The notes beneath the pieces were generated by a model that ran no database searches, had not been told where the DNA came from, and saw only the letters and a list, made by a program, of their open reading frames with translations. From positions 1 through 64,000 of the forward strand of contig JBDNJK010000031.1 in assembly GCA_041687805.1 (NCBI GenBank): 64,000 bases of DNA. Direction: 5' to 3'. Made by a program: the position numbers and the translations under genes. Shown in pieces: positions 33,755-46,698 of this stretch. Positions within the stretch are counted from its first letter, which is position 1. Each line of letters begins with the position of its first letter. This DNA is from SZUA-87 sp041687805. Its GTDB lineage: Bacteria > Actinomycetota > Acidimicrobiia > Acidimicrobiales > Aldehydirespiratoraceae.

Positions 33755-34126
33755 TCAGCCTTCCTTCTTGGCGCCGTAACGACTACGGGCCTGCTTGCGA
33801 TCTCGCACTGCGGAAGTATCAAGCGTGCCACGAACGATCTTGTATCGGACACCAGGAAGATCCTTCACACGGCCACCGCGCACCAGCACGATGGAGTGCT
33901 CCTGGAGATTGTGACCCTCTCCCGGAATGTAGGCAGTGATCTCCACGCCGCTGGTGAGGCGCACACGGGCGACCTTACGCAAAGCGGAGTTCGGCTTCTT
34001 GGGGGTGGCCGTATAGACACGAGTGCACACACCGCGACGCTGTGGGGCGCCCTTCAGAGCGGGGGTTGCCTCCTTGCGTCGCTTCGACTGACGGCCCTTG
34101 CGGACCAACTGCTGGATTGTGGGCAC
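33755..34126 (-). CDS. rpsL: 30S ribosomal protein S12
   Basis: The 123-residue protein has PTIQQLVRKGRQ, the decoding loop TPKKPNSALRKVARVRL and GRVKDLPGVRYKIVRGTLD. Both lysines whose substitution gives streptomycin resistance are present, so the predicted state is sensitive. The aspartate of VKDLPGVRY is the known methylthiolation site when RimO is present. It heads the str operon. Confidence 0.98.
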   Translation of the reverse strand: MPTIQQLVRKGRQSKRRKEATPALKGAPQRRGVCTRVYTATPKKPNSALRKVARVRLTSGVEITAYIPGEGHNLQEHSIVLVRGGRVKDLPGVRYKIVRGTLDTSAVRDRKQARSRYGAKKEG

Positions 34127-34202
34127 TGAAAATTCCTTAGGTTAGATCTCGAATTAGGCACGGCGGCGCGCACACACAGTCGCGCGAAATGGCCGGCGGA
34201 GA

Positions 34203-34231
34203 AGCATACGAGCGGCTAAGCAGAACCTCAA
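34203..34231 (-). promoter_or_regulatory. Putative str operon promoter
   Basis: TTGAGG (34226-34231), a 17-bp spacer and TATGCT (34203-34208) lie 77 bp upstream of rpsL in the 145-bp gap after rpoC. This is among the best promoter-like matches in the window and would drive rpsL-rpsG-fusA-tuf-rpsJ. Confidence 0.5.
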
Positions 34232-34271
34232 CCCTCAGTAACGAGGATCGCAAGCTCTACCAAGCACGTCG

Positions 34272-38204
<3,933 letters not shown>

Positions 38205-38234
38205 TTTGTTCCTAGTCCTTCGTCGTCGCCGGTA

Positions 38235-41200
38235 TCAGGCGCGAGCCGCACGTGCGGCGGCGCGGGCTGCGTCTTCTTCGTCACTTCCACGTTCGGGGCG
38301 TTGCAAATCGATTCCCAGCTCGGCCACGGTGCGGAAGGTCTCTTCGTCGAGCTCACGCATTTCGATCTCTTGACCGTCGTGTGAGAGAACCTCAACGTTG
38401 ATGCAAAGAGCCTGCATTTCCTTGATGAGAACCTTGAAGCTCTCAGGGATGCCGGGCTCTGGAATGTTTTCACCCTTGACGATCGACTCATAGACCTTGA
38501 CTCGGCCGAGCACATCGTCGGATTTGATCGTGAGCAGCTCCTGCAGGCAGTAGGCGGCTCCGTATGCCTCAAGCGCCCAAACCTCCATCTCGCCAAATCG
38601 CTGGCCACCGAACTGCGCCTTACCACCTAGCGGCTGCTGGGTGATCATGGAGTAGGGGCCGGTGGAACGAGCGTGGATCTTGTCGTCGACCAAATGGTGG
38701 AGCTTGAGGATGTAGACGTACCCGGTCATCACCGCGTTGTCGTATGGCTCCCCAGTGGCACCGTCGAAGAGAACCTGCTTGCCGTTGGCCTGAATCAGGC
38801 GCGTCTCACCATCGGCGCTCTCGGGGTTGATGTTTTGGAGGATGTCGACGATCACCGGCTTGTCTCCGGCCAGATCGTGCTCATCCCACTTTGCTCCGTC
38901 GAACACAGGTGTGGCCACGTAAGTGGACGGCGTGGTGGTGGGCCGAGTCTTACGTTCGGTGCCACTCACCGGAGGTACGCCGACCTTGTTGCCGTCGAGA
39001 TCCCAGCCCCATCTGGCGCAGTAACCAAGATGAGCCTCGAGCACCTGCCCGATGTTCATACGTGACGGCACACCCAACGGATTCAAGATGATGTCGACCT
39101 GCTGGCCATCAGCGTTATAGGGCATGTCTTCTATCGGAACGATCCGAGAAATGACGCCCTTGTTGCCGTGGCGACCGGCGAGCTTGTCGCCCACACTGAT
39201 CTTGCGCTTCTGGGCGACGTAAACCCGCACGAGTTGGTTGACACCTGGCGTTAGCTCGTGGGAGTCCTCGCGGTCGAAGACCTTCACGTCGATGACCTTG
39301 CCGGTCTCGCCGTGAGGGACCTTCATGGAAGTGTCGCGAACCTCGCGAGCCTTCTCACCGAAGATGGCACGCAGCAAACGCTCCTCGGGAGTGAGTTCGG
39401 TCTCGCCCTTGGGGGTGACCTTGCCAACCAGAACATCGCCCGGTCCGACTTCAGCACCAACACGAATGATGCCACGCTCGTCGAGATCGGCGAGAATTTC
39501 CTCACTCAGATTGGGAATGTCGCGGGTGATCTCTTCAGGACCCAACTTCGTGTCGCGGGCATCGACTTCGTGCTCCTTGATGTGGATCGACGTGAGAACG
39601 TCGTCCTTGACAAGGCGCTCCGAAAGAATGATCGCATCCTCGAAGTTGTAGCCATGCCAAGGCATGAAGGCCACCATAAGGTTTTTCCCGAGGGCCAACT
39701 CTCCGCCATCGGTGGACGGGCCATCGGCGAGGACATCGCCCTTCTTGACCTTTTCGCCCTCGCTCACACGAGGCTTCTGGGTGATGCAAGTGTCTTGATT
39801 TGATCGCTCGAACTTGTGGAACTTGATTGCCTTGGTGCCGAGCTTCTTGTAGTCGATCACAATGTGATCGGCATCGAGTTCCAAAACCGTGCCATCGTCT
39901 TCGGCGGCGAGCATGTCGGCAGCGTCGAAAGCACAACGCTCCTCAATGCCAGTGCCCACGTAGCCGGCTTCGGCTCTGAGCAACGGCACAGCTTGACGCT
40001 GCATGTTGGCACCCATGAGCGCGCGGTTTGCGTCGTCGTGCTCAAGGAACGGAATGAGTGCGGTGGCTACAGAAATGATCTGCTTCGGCGAAATGTCCAT
40101 CATCTGGACTTCTGCGGGCGGCACCGAAGAGATCTCGGTGGTAGCGCCGAAGAACACTTCTTGCTCCAACTGGAGCCTGAGATCGCGCAACGATGCGGCC
40201 TGAGGTGATCGGCGCACAAGCACACGATCGTCAAGTAGACAGCCATGTTCGTCCATGCGAGCGTTGGCCTGGGCGACCACGAACTCCTCTTCCTCATCGG
40301 CTGTGAGGTAGACGATCTCGTGGGTGGCCACACCGTCGACAACCTTGCGGTATGGCGACTCGATGAACCCGAAAAGGTTGACCTGGGCGTAGCTGGCCAG
40401 ACCGCCGATCAGGCCGATGTTGGGACCTTCAGGCGTCTCAATCGGACACATGCGGCCGTAGTGGGAGAAGTGAACGTCACGGACTTCGAAGCCGGCCCGC
40501 TCACGACTGAGACCACCCGGGCCGAGTGCCGAAAGGCGACGACGGTGGGTGAGGCCCGAAAGCGGGTTGACCTGGTCCATGAACTGCGACAGCTGCGAAG
40601 TGCCGAAGAACTCCTTGATGGCCGCCACAACAGGGCGAATGTTGATGAGCGTCTGAGGGGTGATCGCCTCGACATCTTGGGTGGTCATGCGCTCACGCAC
40701 AACACGTTCCATGCGACTGAGGCCGATACGAACCTGATTCTGGATCAACTCTCCAACGCTACGAATACGGCGATTGGCGAAATGGTCCTGATCGTCGAGG
40801 CGGTATCCAGGCTCGGCTTTTGCCAAGTTGAGCAGGTAAGTGGTGGCCGCGAGCATTTCGCACTGGGCCAGCACCGGCGAGTCGAGATCGGGGCGATCGA
40901 GTTCGAGGCCGAACTGATTCTCAAGGAAATCGAGTTCCGGGCCCAGCTTGCGGTTGAGCTTGTGGCGTCCGACGCGGCTGAGGTCGTAGCGGCGCGGCTC
41001 AAAGAAAGCATTGCGGAAATAGGAACGAGCCGACTCGACCGTGGGCGGTTCGCCCGGACGTGCACGCTTGTAGATCTCGAGCAGAGCCTCTTCTTGAGTC
41101 GGGGCAAGCTCTTTGTCTTTCTCCCACTGGCCCTCGAGGAAGTCGAAGTACTCGACGAAACGCTCAAGGAATCCGGGATGGCTGACCTCGTCGTAGCCAA

Positions 41201-41825
41201 GGGCACGCAACAGTACGAACAGGCTGATGCGACGCTTGCGAGCCACGCGCGCTCCGGCGGTGACGTCCTTGCCGGGCTTCTGCTCGACGTCGAACTCGAT
41301 CCATTCACCGCGGTACGGGTGGACGGTGCCGGTGACAAGCTGATGCTTCGACAGGTTGCGCAAACGGAATCGTTCACCCGGCTGGAAGATGACGCCAGGG
41401 GAACGAACAAGCTGCGACACGACGACACGCTCGGTGCCGTTGATGATGAACGTGCCCTTGTCGGTCATCATGGGGAAATCACCCATGAACACCGTCTGTT
41501 CTTTGATTTCGCCAGTGTTGGCGTTCATGAACCGAGCGCGCACGAAGATTGGCGCGGCGTAGGTGATGTCCTTCTCGCGACACTCCTCAACCGTGAACTT
41601 CGGAACGGGCTCCAGATCCGGACCGTTGGGATCGAAGTCCAACTCGAGCTGGAGAGTTTCCGTGAAGTCCTTAATAGGGGACATGTCACGGAAGGTCTGC
41701 GTGAGACCCTCTGCCAAGAGTCGTCTGAACGACTCACGTTGAATTTCAATCAAATCCGGAAGCGGTAAAACCTCAGGAAGATTGCCGAAAGAATAGCGAT
41801 CGCGATTAGCGGCGCGTGTGGTCAC
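38235..41825 (-). CDS. rpoB: RNA polymerase subunit beta
   Basis: The 1196-residue subunit has VSQLVRSPGVIF, the rifampicin region GTSQLSQFMDQVNPLSGLTHRRRLSALGPGGL with the sensitive-type Asp, His and Ser, and the C-terminal MEVWALEAYGAAY and GRVKVYESIVKGEN. A reading frame reaches 41846, but the GTG at 41825 has GGGAG 5 nt upstream and gives MTTRAANRDRYSFG, so I use it. A short Ala/Arg-rich tail ends the protein. Confidence 0.97.
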   Translation of the reverse strand: MTTRAANRDRYSFGNLPEVLPLPDLIEIQRESFRRLLAEGLTQTFRDMSPIKDFTETLQLELDFDPNGPDLEPVPKFTVEECREKDITYAAPIFVRARFMNANTGEIKEQTVFMGDFPMMTDKGTFIINGTERVVVSQLVRSPGVIFQPGERFRLRNLSKHQLVTGTVHPYRGEWIEFDVEQKPGKDVTAGARVARKRRISLFVLLRALGYDEVSHPGFLERFVEYFDFLEGQWEKDKELAPTQEEALLEIYKRARPGEPPTVESARSYFRNAFFEPRRYDLSRVGRHKLNRKLGPELDFLENQFGLELDRPDLDSPVLAQCEMLAATTYLLNLAKAEPGYRLDDQDHFANRRIRSVGELIQNQVRIGLSRMERVVRERMTTQDVEAITPQTLINIRPVVAAIKEFFGTSQLSQFMDQVNPLSGLTHRRRLSALGPGGLSRERAGFEVRDVHFSHYGRMCPIETPEGPNIGLIGGLASYAQVNLFGFIESPYRKVVDGVATHEIVYLTADEEEEFVVAQANARMDEHGCLLDDRVLVRRSPQAASLRDLRLQLEQEVFFGATTEISSVPPAEVQMMDISPKQIISVATALIPFLEHDDANRALMGANMQRQAVPLLRAEAGYVGTGIEERCAFDAADMLAAEDDGTVLELDADHIVIDYKKLGTKAIKFHKFERSNQDTCITQKPRVSEGEKVKKGDVLADGPSTDGGELALGKNLMVAFMPWHGYNFEDAIILSERLVKDDVLTSIHIKEHEVDARDTKLGPEEITRDIPNLSEEILADLDERGIIRVGAEVGPGDVLVGKVTPKGETELTPEERLLRAIFGEKAREVRDTSMKVPHGETGKVIDVKVFDREDSHELTPGVNQLVRVYVAQKRKISVGDKLAGRHGNKGVISRIVPIEDMPYNADGQQVDIILNPLGVPSRMNIGQVLEAHLGYCARWGWDLDGNKVGVPPVSGTERKTRPTTTPSTYVATPVFDGAKWDEHDLAGDKPVIVDILQNINPESADGETRLIQANGKQVLFDGATGEPYDNAVMTGYVYILKLHHLVDDKIHARSTGPYSMITQQPLGGKAQFGGQRFGEMEVWALEAYGAAYCLQELLTIKSDDVLGRVKVYESIVKGENIPEPGIPESFKVLIKEMQALCINVEVLSHDGQEIEMRELDEETFRTVAELGIDLQRPERGSDEEDAARAAARAARA

Positions 41826-42032
41826 ATGGACTCCCGTTGAGCGCACGAAAGAGGTCGACCGTGATCTTCGAGCGCGCGCGTGAACGATCTAAAAAGATAG
41901 GAAACAGGCGCGACGACGACCACGGTAGATGGCAGGATACTGCGCCGGACATGGCGGGGCAACCTGAACCTGCACCGCCGAAAACCAACGGTGCACTTGC
42001 CAGAGCCGTTGAATCGGCTGTGACGTTCGCGA

Positions 42033-42061
42033 AGAGTACGTATTTAGAGCGCAGAGGTCAA
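42033..42061 (-). promoter_or_regulatory. Putative rpoBC promoter
   Basis: TTGACC (42056-42061), a 17-bp spacer and TACTCT (42033-42038) lie about 210 bp before rpoB. The promoter sits in the 248-bp gap after the phosphatase gene, which holds no convincing gene. A long leader would result. Confidence 0.4.
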
Positions 42062-42073
42062 GGACTTGCCGCG

Positions 42074-43063
42074 TTAATCATTCTGTCGGTCGTACAACAT
42101 CTGACGGCGTACGGCTTCCGAAGCTGACTTTGTGATACCGGCAAATCGCAGGTAACCGTCGAAGCTGTCCCACCGATCTTGCATTCCCTCGAGCACAGCG
42201 CGCATCACTCCCCGAGGTGCCATCCAGAGCGTCTCGAACTCCCGCGGTTCAAGTCCCATTGCTTGCAGCGCCGTCGAAAACTGGGGACCATGAGGTGGGG
42301 CGTATGAATTGGTCAGCTCGTAATCGTCGAGAACATCACCGGCGTCGACCCCGCACATGGACAACAGAACCATCGCCATGACGCCGGTGCGGTCCTTCCC
42401 AGCGGTGCAGTGAAACAACACTCTCTCGCCCGCGGCAACCGCCGCGGCCACCGTCGAAATATGGTCGGTAAATTCGTCGAGCATCACCAGATAGCCGGTG
42501 GACATCTCGGGTTGACCAAATTTCGTGAGCTCACCCACCTCGATTCGTTCCATGATCGTGCGCGCTTGTACGCCATCGCTCGACATGGGAAGCCGTACCA
42601 ACTCGACCCCCTCGGGGAGGCGATCCGGAGCGTCGTCCACTTCGGCATCGACCCTCAGATCAAAAATCTTGGTGATACCAAGGTCGAGAACCCGCACATG
42701 GTCTTCATCAGACATCGCGTCGAGCCGATCACTCCGAAAAACTCGACCCCACCGGGTATTGCCGCCCGACGCCGAGCGATATCCACCGAGATCACGAAAG
42801 TTTCTCGGCCCATCCATTTCAAGCCGACGTTCCGCTGCCACCACAAAACCCGTGTGCGGATCGAACAGGTGGACATACGGCCGCTTGACCCCGCCGATAG
42901 GGACAATCGCGACACCGGGTGAATCAGGTGCAAAAACATTCACTCCGGCGTCATCTGGATCGAGTGAGACAAAGATCGACAAGGACTCGCCGCCGCCTCG
43001 CCAAGTAACCACCAGTTGATCGCCAGACGACACGACGTTGACATTGGAAAGCGGCGCTGGCAC
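42074..43063 (-). CDS. Tyrosine/serine protein phosphatase (Y_phosphatase3 type)
   Basis: The 329-residue protein has the cysteine phosphatase loop HCTAGKDRTG (H218-G227) with nucleophile C219 and R225. The conserved N-terminal NFRDLGGYRSASG with RVFRSDRLD and the FDLRVDAEVDD segment are typical of actinobacterial and LipA-like phosphatases of PF13350. Residues 1-80 form an Ig-like or beta-rich N-terminal part. It would remove phosphate from Tyr/Ser or phosphoinositide substrates; the true substrate is unknown. It lies between rplL and rpoB, which is not a standard location. Confidence 0.88.
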   Translation of the reverse strand: MPAPLSNVNVVSSGDQLVVTWRGGGESLSIFVSLDPDDAGVNVFAPDSPGVAIVPIGGVKRPYVHLFDPHTGFVVAAERRLEMDGPRNFRDLGGYRSASGGNTRWGRVFRSDRLDAMSDEDHVRVLDLGITKIFDLRVDAEVDDAPDRLPEGVELVRLPMSSDGVQARTIMERIEVGELTKFGQPEMSTGYLVMLDEFTDHISTVAAAVAAGERVLFHCTAGKDRTGVMAMVLLSMCGVDAGDVLDDYELTNSYAPPHGPQFSTALQAMGLEPREFETLWMAPRGVMRAVLEGMQDRWDSFDGYLRFAGITKSASEAVRRQMLYDRQND

Positions 43064-43076
43064 GACGGAAGACTAG

Positions 43077-43132
43077 CGAGATTGTTGCAGAGGCGACGAC
43101 ACCAAAGTGTCGTCGCCTCTGCAACAATCTCG
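43077..43132 (-). terminator. 26-bp perfect stem-loop after rplL
   Basis: Positions 43077-43102 pair perfectly with 43107-43132 around the loop CAAA. It begins 32 nt after the rplL stop and ends 14 nt before the phosphatase start. There is no T-run on the minus strand. The length suggests a strong terminator or an RNase III processing site separating rplJL from the genes downstream. Confidence 0.65.
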
Positions 43133-43163
43133 GTCTCCGGAATGTCCGGAGGTGAAAGCGGTA

Positions 43164-43535
43164 TTACTTGACTTCGACGGTGGCGCCAGCAGCTTCGAGG
43201 GCCTCCTTGGCCTTCTCAGCGTCTTCCTTGGAAGCTCCCTCGAGGACAGCCTTCGGTGCGTTGTCAACGAGTTCCTTGGCTTCCTTGAGGCCCAAGGATG
43301 TGAGGCCACGGACCTCTTTGATGACCTGGATCTTCTTCTCGCCGGCGACCATGAGCACAACATCAAATGCTGTCTGCTCTTCGACTTCAGCAGCCTCAGC
43401 AGCCGGGGCAGCAGCCGCGGCGGCAGGAGCAGCGGCTGTGACGCCGAACTTCTCTTCGAACTCCGAGAGCAATTCGCTCAGTTCGAGAACGGTCATCGAC
43501 GCGATTGAGTCGAGGATTTCTTCTTTAGTTGCCAT
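43164..43535 (-). CDS. rplL: 50S ribosomal protein L7/L12
   Basis: The 123-residue protein has the dimerising N-terminal domain (MTVLELSELLSEFEEKFGV), an Ala/Pro-rich hinge (about 36-50) and the C-terminal factor-binding domain with KIQVIKEVRGLTSLGLKEAKELVD. It forms the ribosomal stalk that recruits EF-G and EF-Tu. It follows rplJ by 2 bp. Confidence 0.98.
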   Translation of the reverse strand: MATKEEILDSIASMTVLELSELLSEFEEKFGVTAAAPAAAAAAPAAEAAEVEEQTAFDVVLMVAGEKKIQVIKEVRGLTSLGLKEAKELVDNAPKAVLEGASKEDAEKAKEALEAAGATVEVK

Positions 43536-43537
43536 GA

Positions 43538-44302
43538 TCAGGCCTCCTGTGGGTCGGCGTCAGCCGACGCCTGGTCGTCAGCGTCGTTCGACGCATCTTC
43601 TTGTTTTGTGTCGGCATCGTCTGACGCCTGGGTTTCAGTGGCCTCGGCTTCATCAGATGCTTCGGCGGGTGTTTCTGTGGCTTCGGCATCGTCAGATACC
43701 TCGGCGGGTGCTTCTGTGGTCTCGGCTTCGTCTGAAGCCGGGGTCTCGGCCGGCGCATCGGCTGCGCCGCCCTGATCGATGAGTGCCTTGAGCCCATAAG
43801 CGAAATTACGAGGCAGGGCCTGTAGCAGGCCTGCCATCTTCGCAATCGGGGCCTGGAATGCACCAGCGAGTTGAGCGAGAAGAACATCCCTGGACGGAAG
43901 TTCGGCCAGCGCCTTCAAGTCTTCGCTGCTCAGCAGCTTGTCGTCGAGGATGCCCCCCTTCAGAACGAGAGCTTCATTGCCTTTGGCGAAATCTTTGAGC
44001 GCCTTCGCCGCAGCAGCGACATCACCGGGTGTTCCATCAGCTTTCTCGCCTACAAAGGCAATAGCTGTCGGGCCAGTGAGCAACTCATCAATCTCGAGTC
44101 CGATCTCACGGGCAGCCAAACGCACAAGCGTGTTCTTGTAGATCTTGTACTCACTGCCCGCTTCGCGAAGTGCACGACGCAACTCAGCCATAGCTGCCAC
44201 ATCGAGCCCTCGGTATTCGGTCAGCATCACGCCGCCACTGTTGGCCAGCTTCTCGCGAACCTCTTCGACGATCGCGACCTTATCCGGTCTTGGGTCTCCC
44301 AT
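43538..44302 (-). CDS. rplJ: 50S ribosomal protein L10 with long acidic tail
   Basis: The 254-residue protein has an L10 core of about 180 residues (RPDKVAIVEEVREKL, TEYRGLDVAAMAELRRALREAG, YKIYKNTLVRLA). The usual C-terminal L12-binding helix region ends near KALIDQGG. A tail of about 75 residues follows, made of Ala/Glu/Asp/Thr repeats such as AEATETPAEASDE. Ordinary L10 has about 165-180 residues. The ATG has AAGGAGGTG directly upstream. The tail could bias stalk charge, but no function is known. Confidence 0.95.
   Translation of the reverse strand: MGDPRPDKVAIVEEVREKLANSGGVMLTEYRGLDVAAMAELRRALREAGSEYKIYKNTLVRLAAREIGLEIDELLTGPTAIAFVGEKADGTPGDVAAAAKALKDFAKGNEALVLKGGILDDKLLSSEDLKALAELPSRDVLLAQLAGAFQAPIAKMAGLLQALPRNFAYGLKALIDQGGAADAPAETPASDEAETTEAPAEVSDDAEATETPAEASDEAEATETQASDDADTKQEDASNDADDQASADADPQEA
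43600..43740. repeat. Imperfect tandem repeats coding the L10 tail
   Basis: Units of roughly 39-42 bp with a recurring TCAGATACCTCGGCGGGTG-like core encode the three repeats EAPAEVSDD, ETPAEASDE and ETQASDD. They keep the frame. Boundaries are approximate. Confidence 0.6.
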
Positions 44303-44460
44303 TTCACCTCCTTATTCTCTGTCGGGTGCGCCAAGCGCACTGTTGATGTGCGTAGAACGCACTCGGGCGCCCACCAAACAGGCGGACGCCTCGAGAAACC
44401 TGGCCGTGGATTACCGGCTCGGTGATACGGGGCTCCCCCTACGCCGGCGGGACAAGTCCC
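44303..44460 (-). promoter_or_regulatory. rplJ leader: Candidate L10 (rplJL) leader
   Basis: The 216 bp between the rplA terminator and rplJ hold no gene. Near the rplJ Shine-Dalgarno the minus-strand RNA can form two adjacent hairpins, GTGCG-TTCTA-CGCAC (44348-44362) and GTGCGC-TTG-GCGCAC (44326-44340). A longer GC-rich structured region precedes them. L10 leaders in many bacteria bind the L10-L12 complex for autoregulation. The position fits; I did not verify the Rfam consensus. Confidence 0.45.
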
Positions 44461-44518
44461 ATTGATGCTCATAATGAGCGCACCGGAGGTCTTAGGTGAG
44501 CAAGATTTTCAGCTGTAG

Positions 44519-44545
44519 AGCGGTGAGGCTAACGGCCTCACCGCT
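44519..44545 (-). terminator. Stem-loop after rplA
   Basis: An 11-bp perfect stem (AGCGGTGAGGC / GCCTCACCGCT) with a 5-base loop lies 16 bp after the rplA stop. It probably ends the rplK-rplA transcript or reduces read-through into rplJL. No long T-run follows on the minus strand. Confidence 0.7.
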
Positions 44546-44560
44546 GTATTACTCGGGTAT

Positions 44561-45262
44561 TCAGTCCTCGATACCAACGATGAGGCCCGGGTCGACACTG
44601 ACTCCCGGCCCCATGGTGGATGAAATCACAACCTTGCGAACGTACTTGCCCTTGGCCGAAGCCGGCCTCACCCGTTCGAGTTCGCCAAATGCTGTCCGGA
44701 GATTGCTGAGCAGAGCTTCTTCGGTGAACGAGGCCTTGCCAATCGGCACATGAACATTGGCAAAACGGTCGGTGCGATATTCAACCCGGCCACCCTTGAA
44801 TTCACCGATTGCCTTGGCGACATCAGGGGTGACGGTGCCGGTCTTGGGGTTTGGCATCAGACCACGCGGTCCGAGCACGCGCCCGAGCTTGCCAACCACC
44901 GGCATCATGTCGGGGGTGGCAATGGCGAGATCAAATGCGGTCATGCCGCCTTCAATTTCGGCGGCGAGGTCTTCGGCACCGACAAACTCTGCACCGGCTT
45001 CGCGAGCAGCAGCAGCAGCTTCACCTTGGGCGAACACGGCGATGCGAACATCTTTGCCGGTGCCGGCGGGTAGAGCGACAGTGCCGCGAATCATCTGATC
45101 GGCCTTGCGGGGGTCTACGCCCAGCCGGACAACCAGATCGATTGTTTCGTCGAACTTTGCCGAAGCGAGAGACTTGACCAGCGCAACCGATTCCTCATCG
45201 GAATGTTGGTGGTCGTGGTCGTAGCGTTTCGCTGCGTCGGTGTACTTCTTACCTTTCGCCAT
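44561..45262 (-). CDS. rplA: 50S ribosomal protein L1
   Basis: The 233-residue protein has KKYTDAAKRYD at the start, AVFAQGEAAAAAREAGAEFVG and the signature GKLGRVLGPRGLMPNPKTGTVTPDVA. L1 forms the mobile stalk that handles E-site tRNA and in many bacteria represses the rplK-rplA message. The ATG at 45262 follows GAGGGAG; the frame upstream to 45313 is unconserved. Confidence 0.97.
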   Translation of the reverse strand: MAKGKKYTDAAKRYDHDHQHSDEESVALVKSLASAKFDETIDLVVRLGVDPRKADQMIRGTVALPAGTGKDVRIAVFAQGEAAAAAREAGAEFVGAEDLAAEIEGGMTAFDLAIATPDMMPVVGKLGRVLGPRGLMPNPKTGTVTPDVAKAIGEFKGGRVEYRTDRFANVHVPIGKASFTEEALLSNLRTAFGELERVRPASAKGKYVRKVVISSTMGPGVSVDPGLIVGIED

Positions 45263-45370
45263 GATGGCTCCCTCTAGTAAGTGTGCCGCCAGCGAGGTCG
45301 TCTGGTCGGTCACGTTGATAGGTCTGTTTGGTCGAACCTGCAGCCGTTAAGCCGGAAGTGGAAGAAAGAA

Positions 45371-45799
45371 TCAGCCCTCGACCGTGATGCCCATGGAACG
45401 AGCGGTGCCCGCAACCTGAGCTTTGGCGCCTTCGAGATCGATGGCGTTGAGATCTGGCATCTTGATCTCAGCGATTTCGGCAACCTGCGCATCGGTGATC
45501 GACGCGGCAACTTCTCGACCAGGATTGCTGGCAGCCTTGTCGATACCGGCCGCCTGAGAAATCAGAAACGGAGTTGGGGGAGTCTTGAGAATGAAGCTGA
45601 AGGTGCGATCCTCGAAGATGCTTATCTCGACTGGGATGATCTGACCACGCTTGTCTTCGGTGCGTGAGTTGTATGCCTTGCAAAAATCCATGATCGCGAC
45701 ACCGTGGGGACCAAGCGCGGTGCCGACCGGCGGCGCGGGAGATGCCTGACCGGCGGGGATCTGAATTTTGACTACAGCAGAGACCTGCTTTTTTGCCAT
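45371..45799 (-). CDS. rplK: 50S ribosomal protein L11
   Basis: The 142-residue protein has KIQIPAGQASPAPPVGTALGPHGVAIMDFCKAYN and the C-terminal RNA-binding domain with AQVAGTARSMGITVEG. It forms the GTPase-associated centre with the stalk base and is the thiostrepton target region. The ATG at 45799 follows AGGAAC; the 20 upstream codons to 45859 are unconserved. Confidence 0.97.
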   Translation of the reverse strand: MAKKQVSAVVKIQIPAGQASPAPPVGTALGPHGVAIMDFCKAYNSRTEDKRGQIIPVEISIFEDRTFSFILKTPPTPFLISQAAGIDKAASNPGREVAASITDAQVAEIAEIKMPDLNAIDLEGAKAQVAGTARSMGITVEG

Positions 45800-45863
45800 G
45801 GCTAATGTTCCTGAGAGAAAGGGGGACGAAACAGTGTGGCGCCGGCCGCGGCCAGCCACAACC

Positions 45864-46694
45864 TCAGAGTCGCGCGACCTGCGCGAATTCGAGTTCGACC
45901 GGAGTTTCCCGGCCGAAGATATTCAGTAGGACCTTGACCTTGAGTTGGTCCTCGTTGATTTCGATGATCTCGCCAAGGAAGTCGGCGAACGGCCCCTCGA
46001 CAACTCGAATGGTTTCGCCCATTCCGTATTCGAACATGGGCTTCGACTTCTTGGCTGCAGCGCGCTGGCGTTCGGCCTCCAAGCCCAGGAATGTCTCGAC
46101 ATCTCGGCGACGAAGCGGCGATGGCTTGCCACCCTGATTGACGAATCCGGTTACTCCTGGCGTGTTGCGAAGGACATACCAAGCATCATCATCGAGCCGA
46201 CAACGCACCAGCAGGTAGCCGGGGAACAACTTCTTCTCGCTGACGACCTTCTTCAGATTCTTGAGTTCGGTCACCTCACGAGTGGGAATCTGGACCTCGT
46301 AGATGCGGTGATCCATGTTCATCGACTCGGTGCGAGCCTCGATGTTTCGCTTCACCTTCTTTTCGTAACCCGACTGGGTGTGGACCACATACCACTTTCC
46401 CGGGCGGTCGAAGGGGCTGAGGTAAGGCTCCTCTTCCTCGACTTCACCATCGGCGGCCAAGAGGGCATCCTCATCGACAACTTCGGCGACAACATCGACT
46501 GCCCCGATGGGACCGGTCCACTCGTTGGACAGAACTGTTGGCGCAACCTCAGCAACCTCAGCAACCTCAGCCTCGGCGGCAAGAGCCGACTCGACCTCGT
46601 CCATAGGCGCGGCGTCGGCCGGTTCTGTGGGCTCTGGGGTGTCGATGTCGGTGGACTCTGGGGTATCGGTGGCCATGTCTTCTTCTTCTGGCAT
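45864..46694 (-). CDS. nusG: Transcription elongation factor NusG with acidic N-terminal extension
   Basis: The 276-residue protein has about 95 residues of Asp/Glu/Ala-rich N-terminal extension. The NGN domain follows (KWYVVHTQSGYEKKVKRNIEAR to KKLFPGYLLVRC and GVTGFVNQGGKPSPL), and then the C-terminal KOW domain (IRVVEGPFADFLGEIIEINEDQ). NusG binds RNA polymerase and links it to Rho or ribosomal S10. Extended acidic N-termini also occur in streptomycete NusG. Two nearby ATGs (46694, 46676) are possible; neither has a clear Shine-Dalgarno. Confidence 0.96.
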   Translation of the reverse strand: MPEEEDMATDTPESTDIDTPEPTEPADAAPMDEVESALAAEAEVAEVAEVAPTVLSNEWTGPIGAVDVVAEVVDEDALLAADGEVEEEEPYLSPFDRPGKWYVVHTQSGYEKKVKRNIEARTESMNMDHRIYEVQIPTREVTELKNLKKVVSEKKLFPGYLLVRCRLDDDAWYVLRNTPGVTGFVNQGGKPSPLRRRDVETFLGLEAERQRAAAKKSKPMFEYGMGETIRVVEGPFADFLGEIIEINEDQLKVKVLLNIFGRETPVELEFAQVARL

Positions 46695-46698
46695 GAGA

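Noticed and set aside
40245..41768. Open frame of 507 codons on the plus strand opposite rpoB
   Set aside because: Antisense shadow of conserved RpoB, without ribosome-binding site or family motifs.
41816..42127. Plus-strand frame of 103 codons upstream of rpoB
   Set aside because: It overlaps the rpoB start and promoter region and has no motif or good ribosome-binding site.
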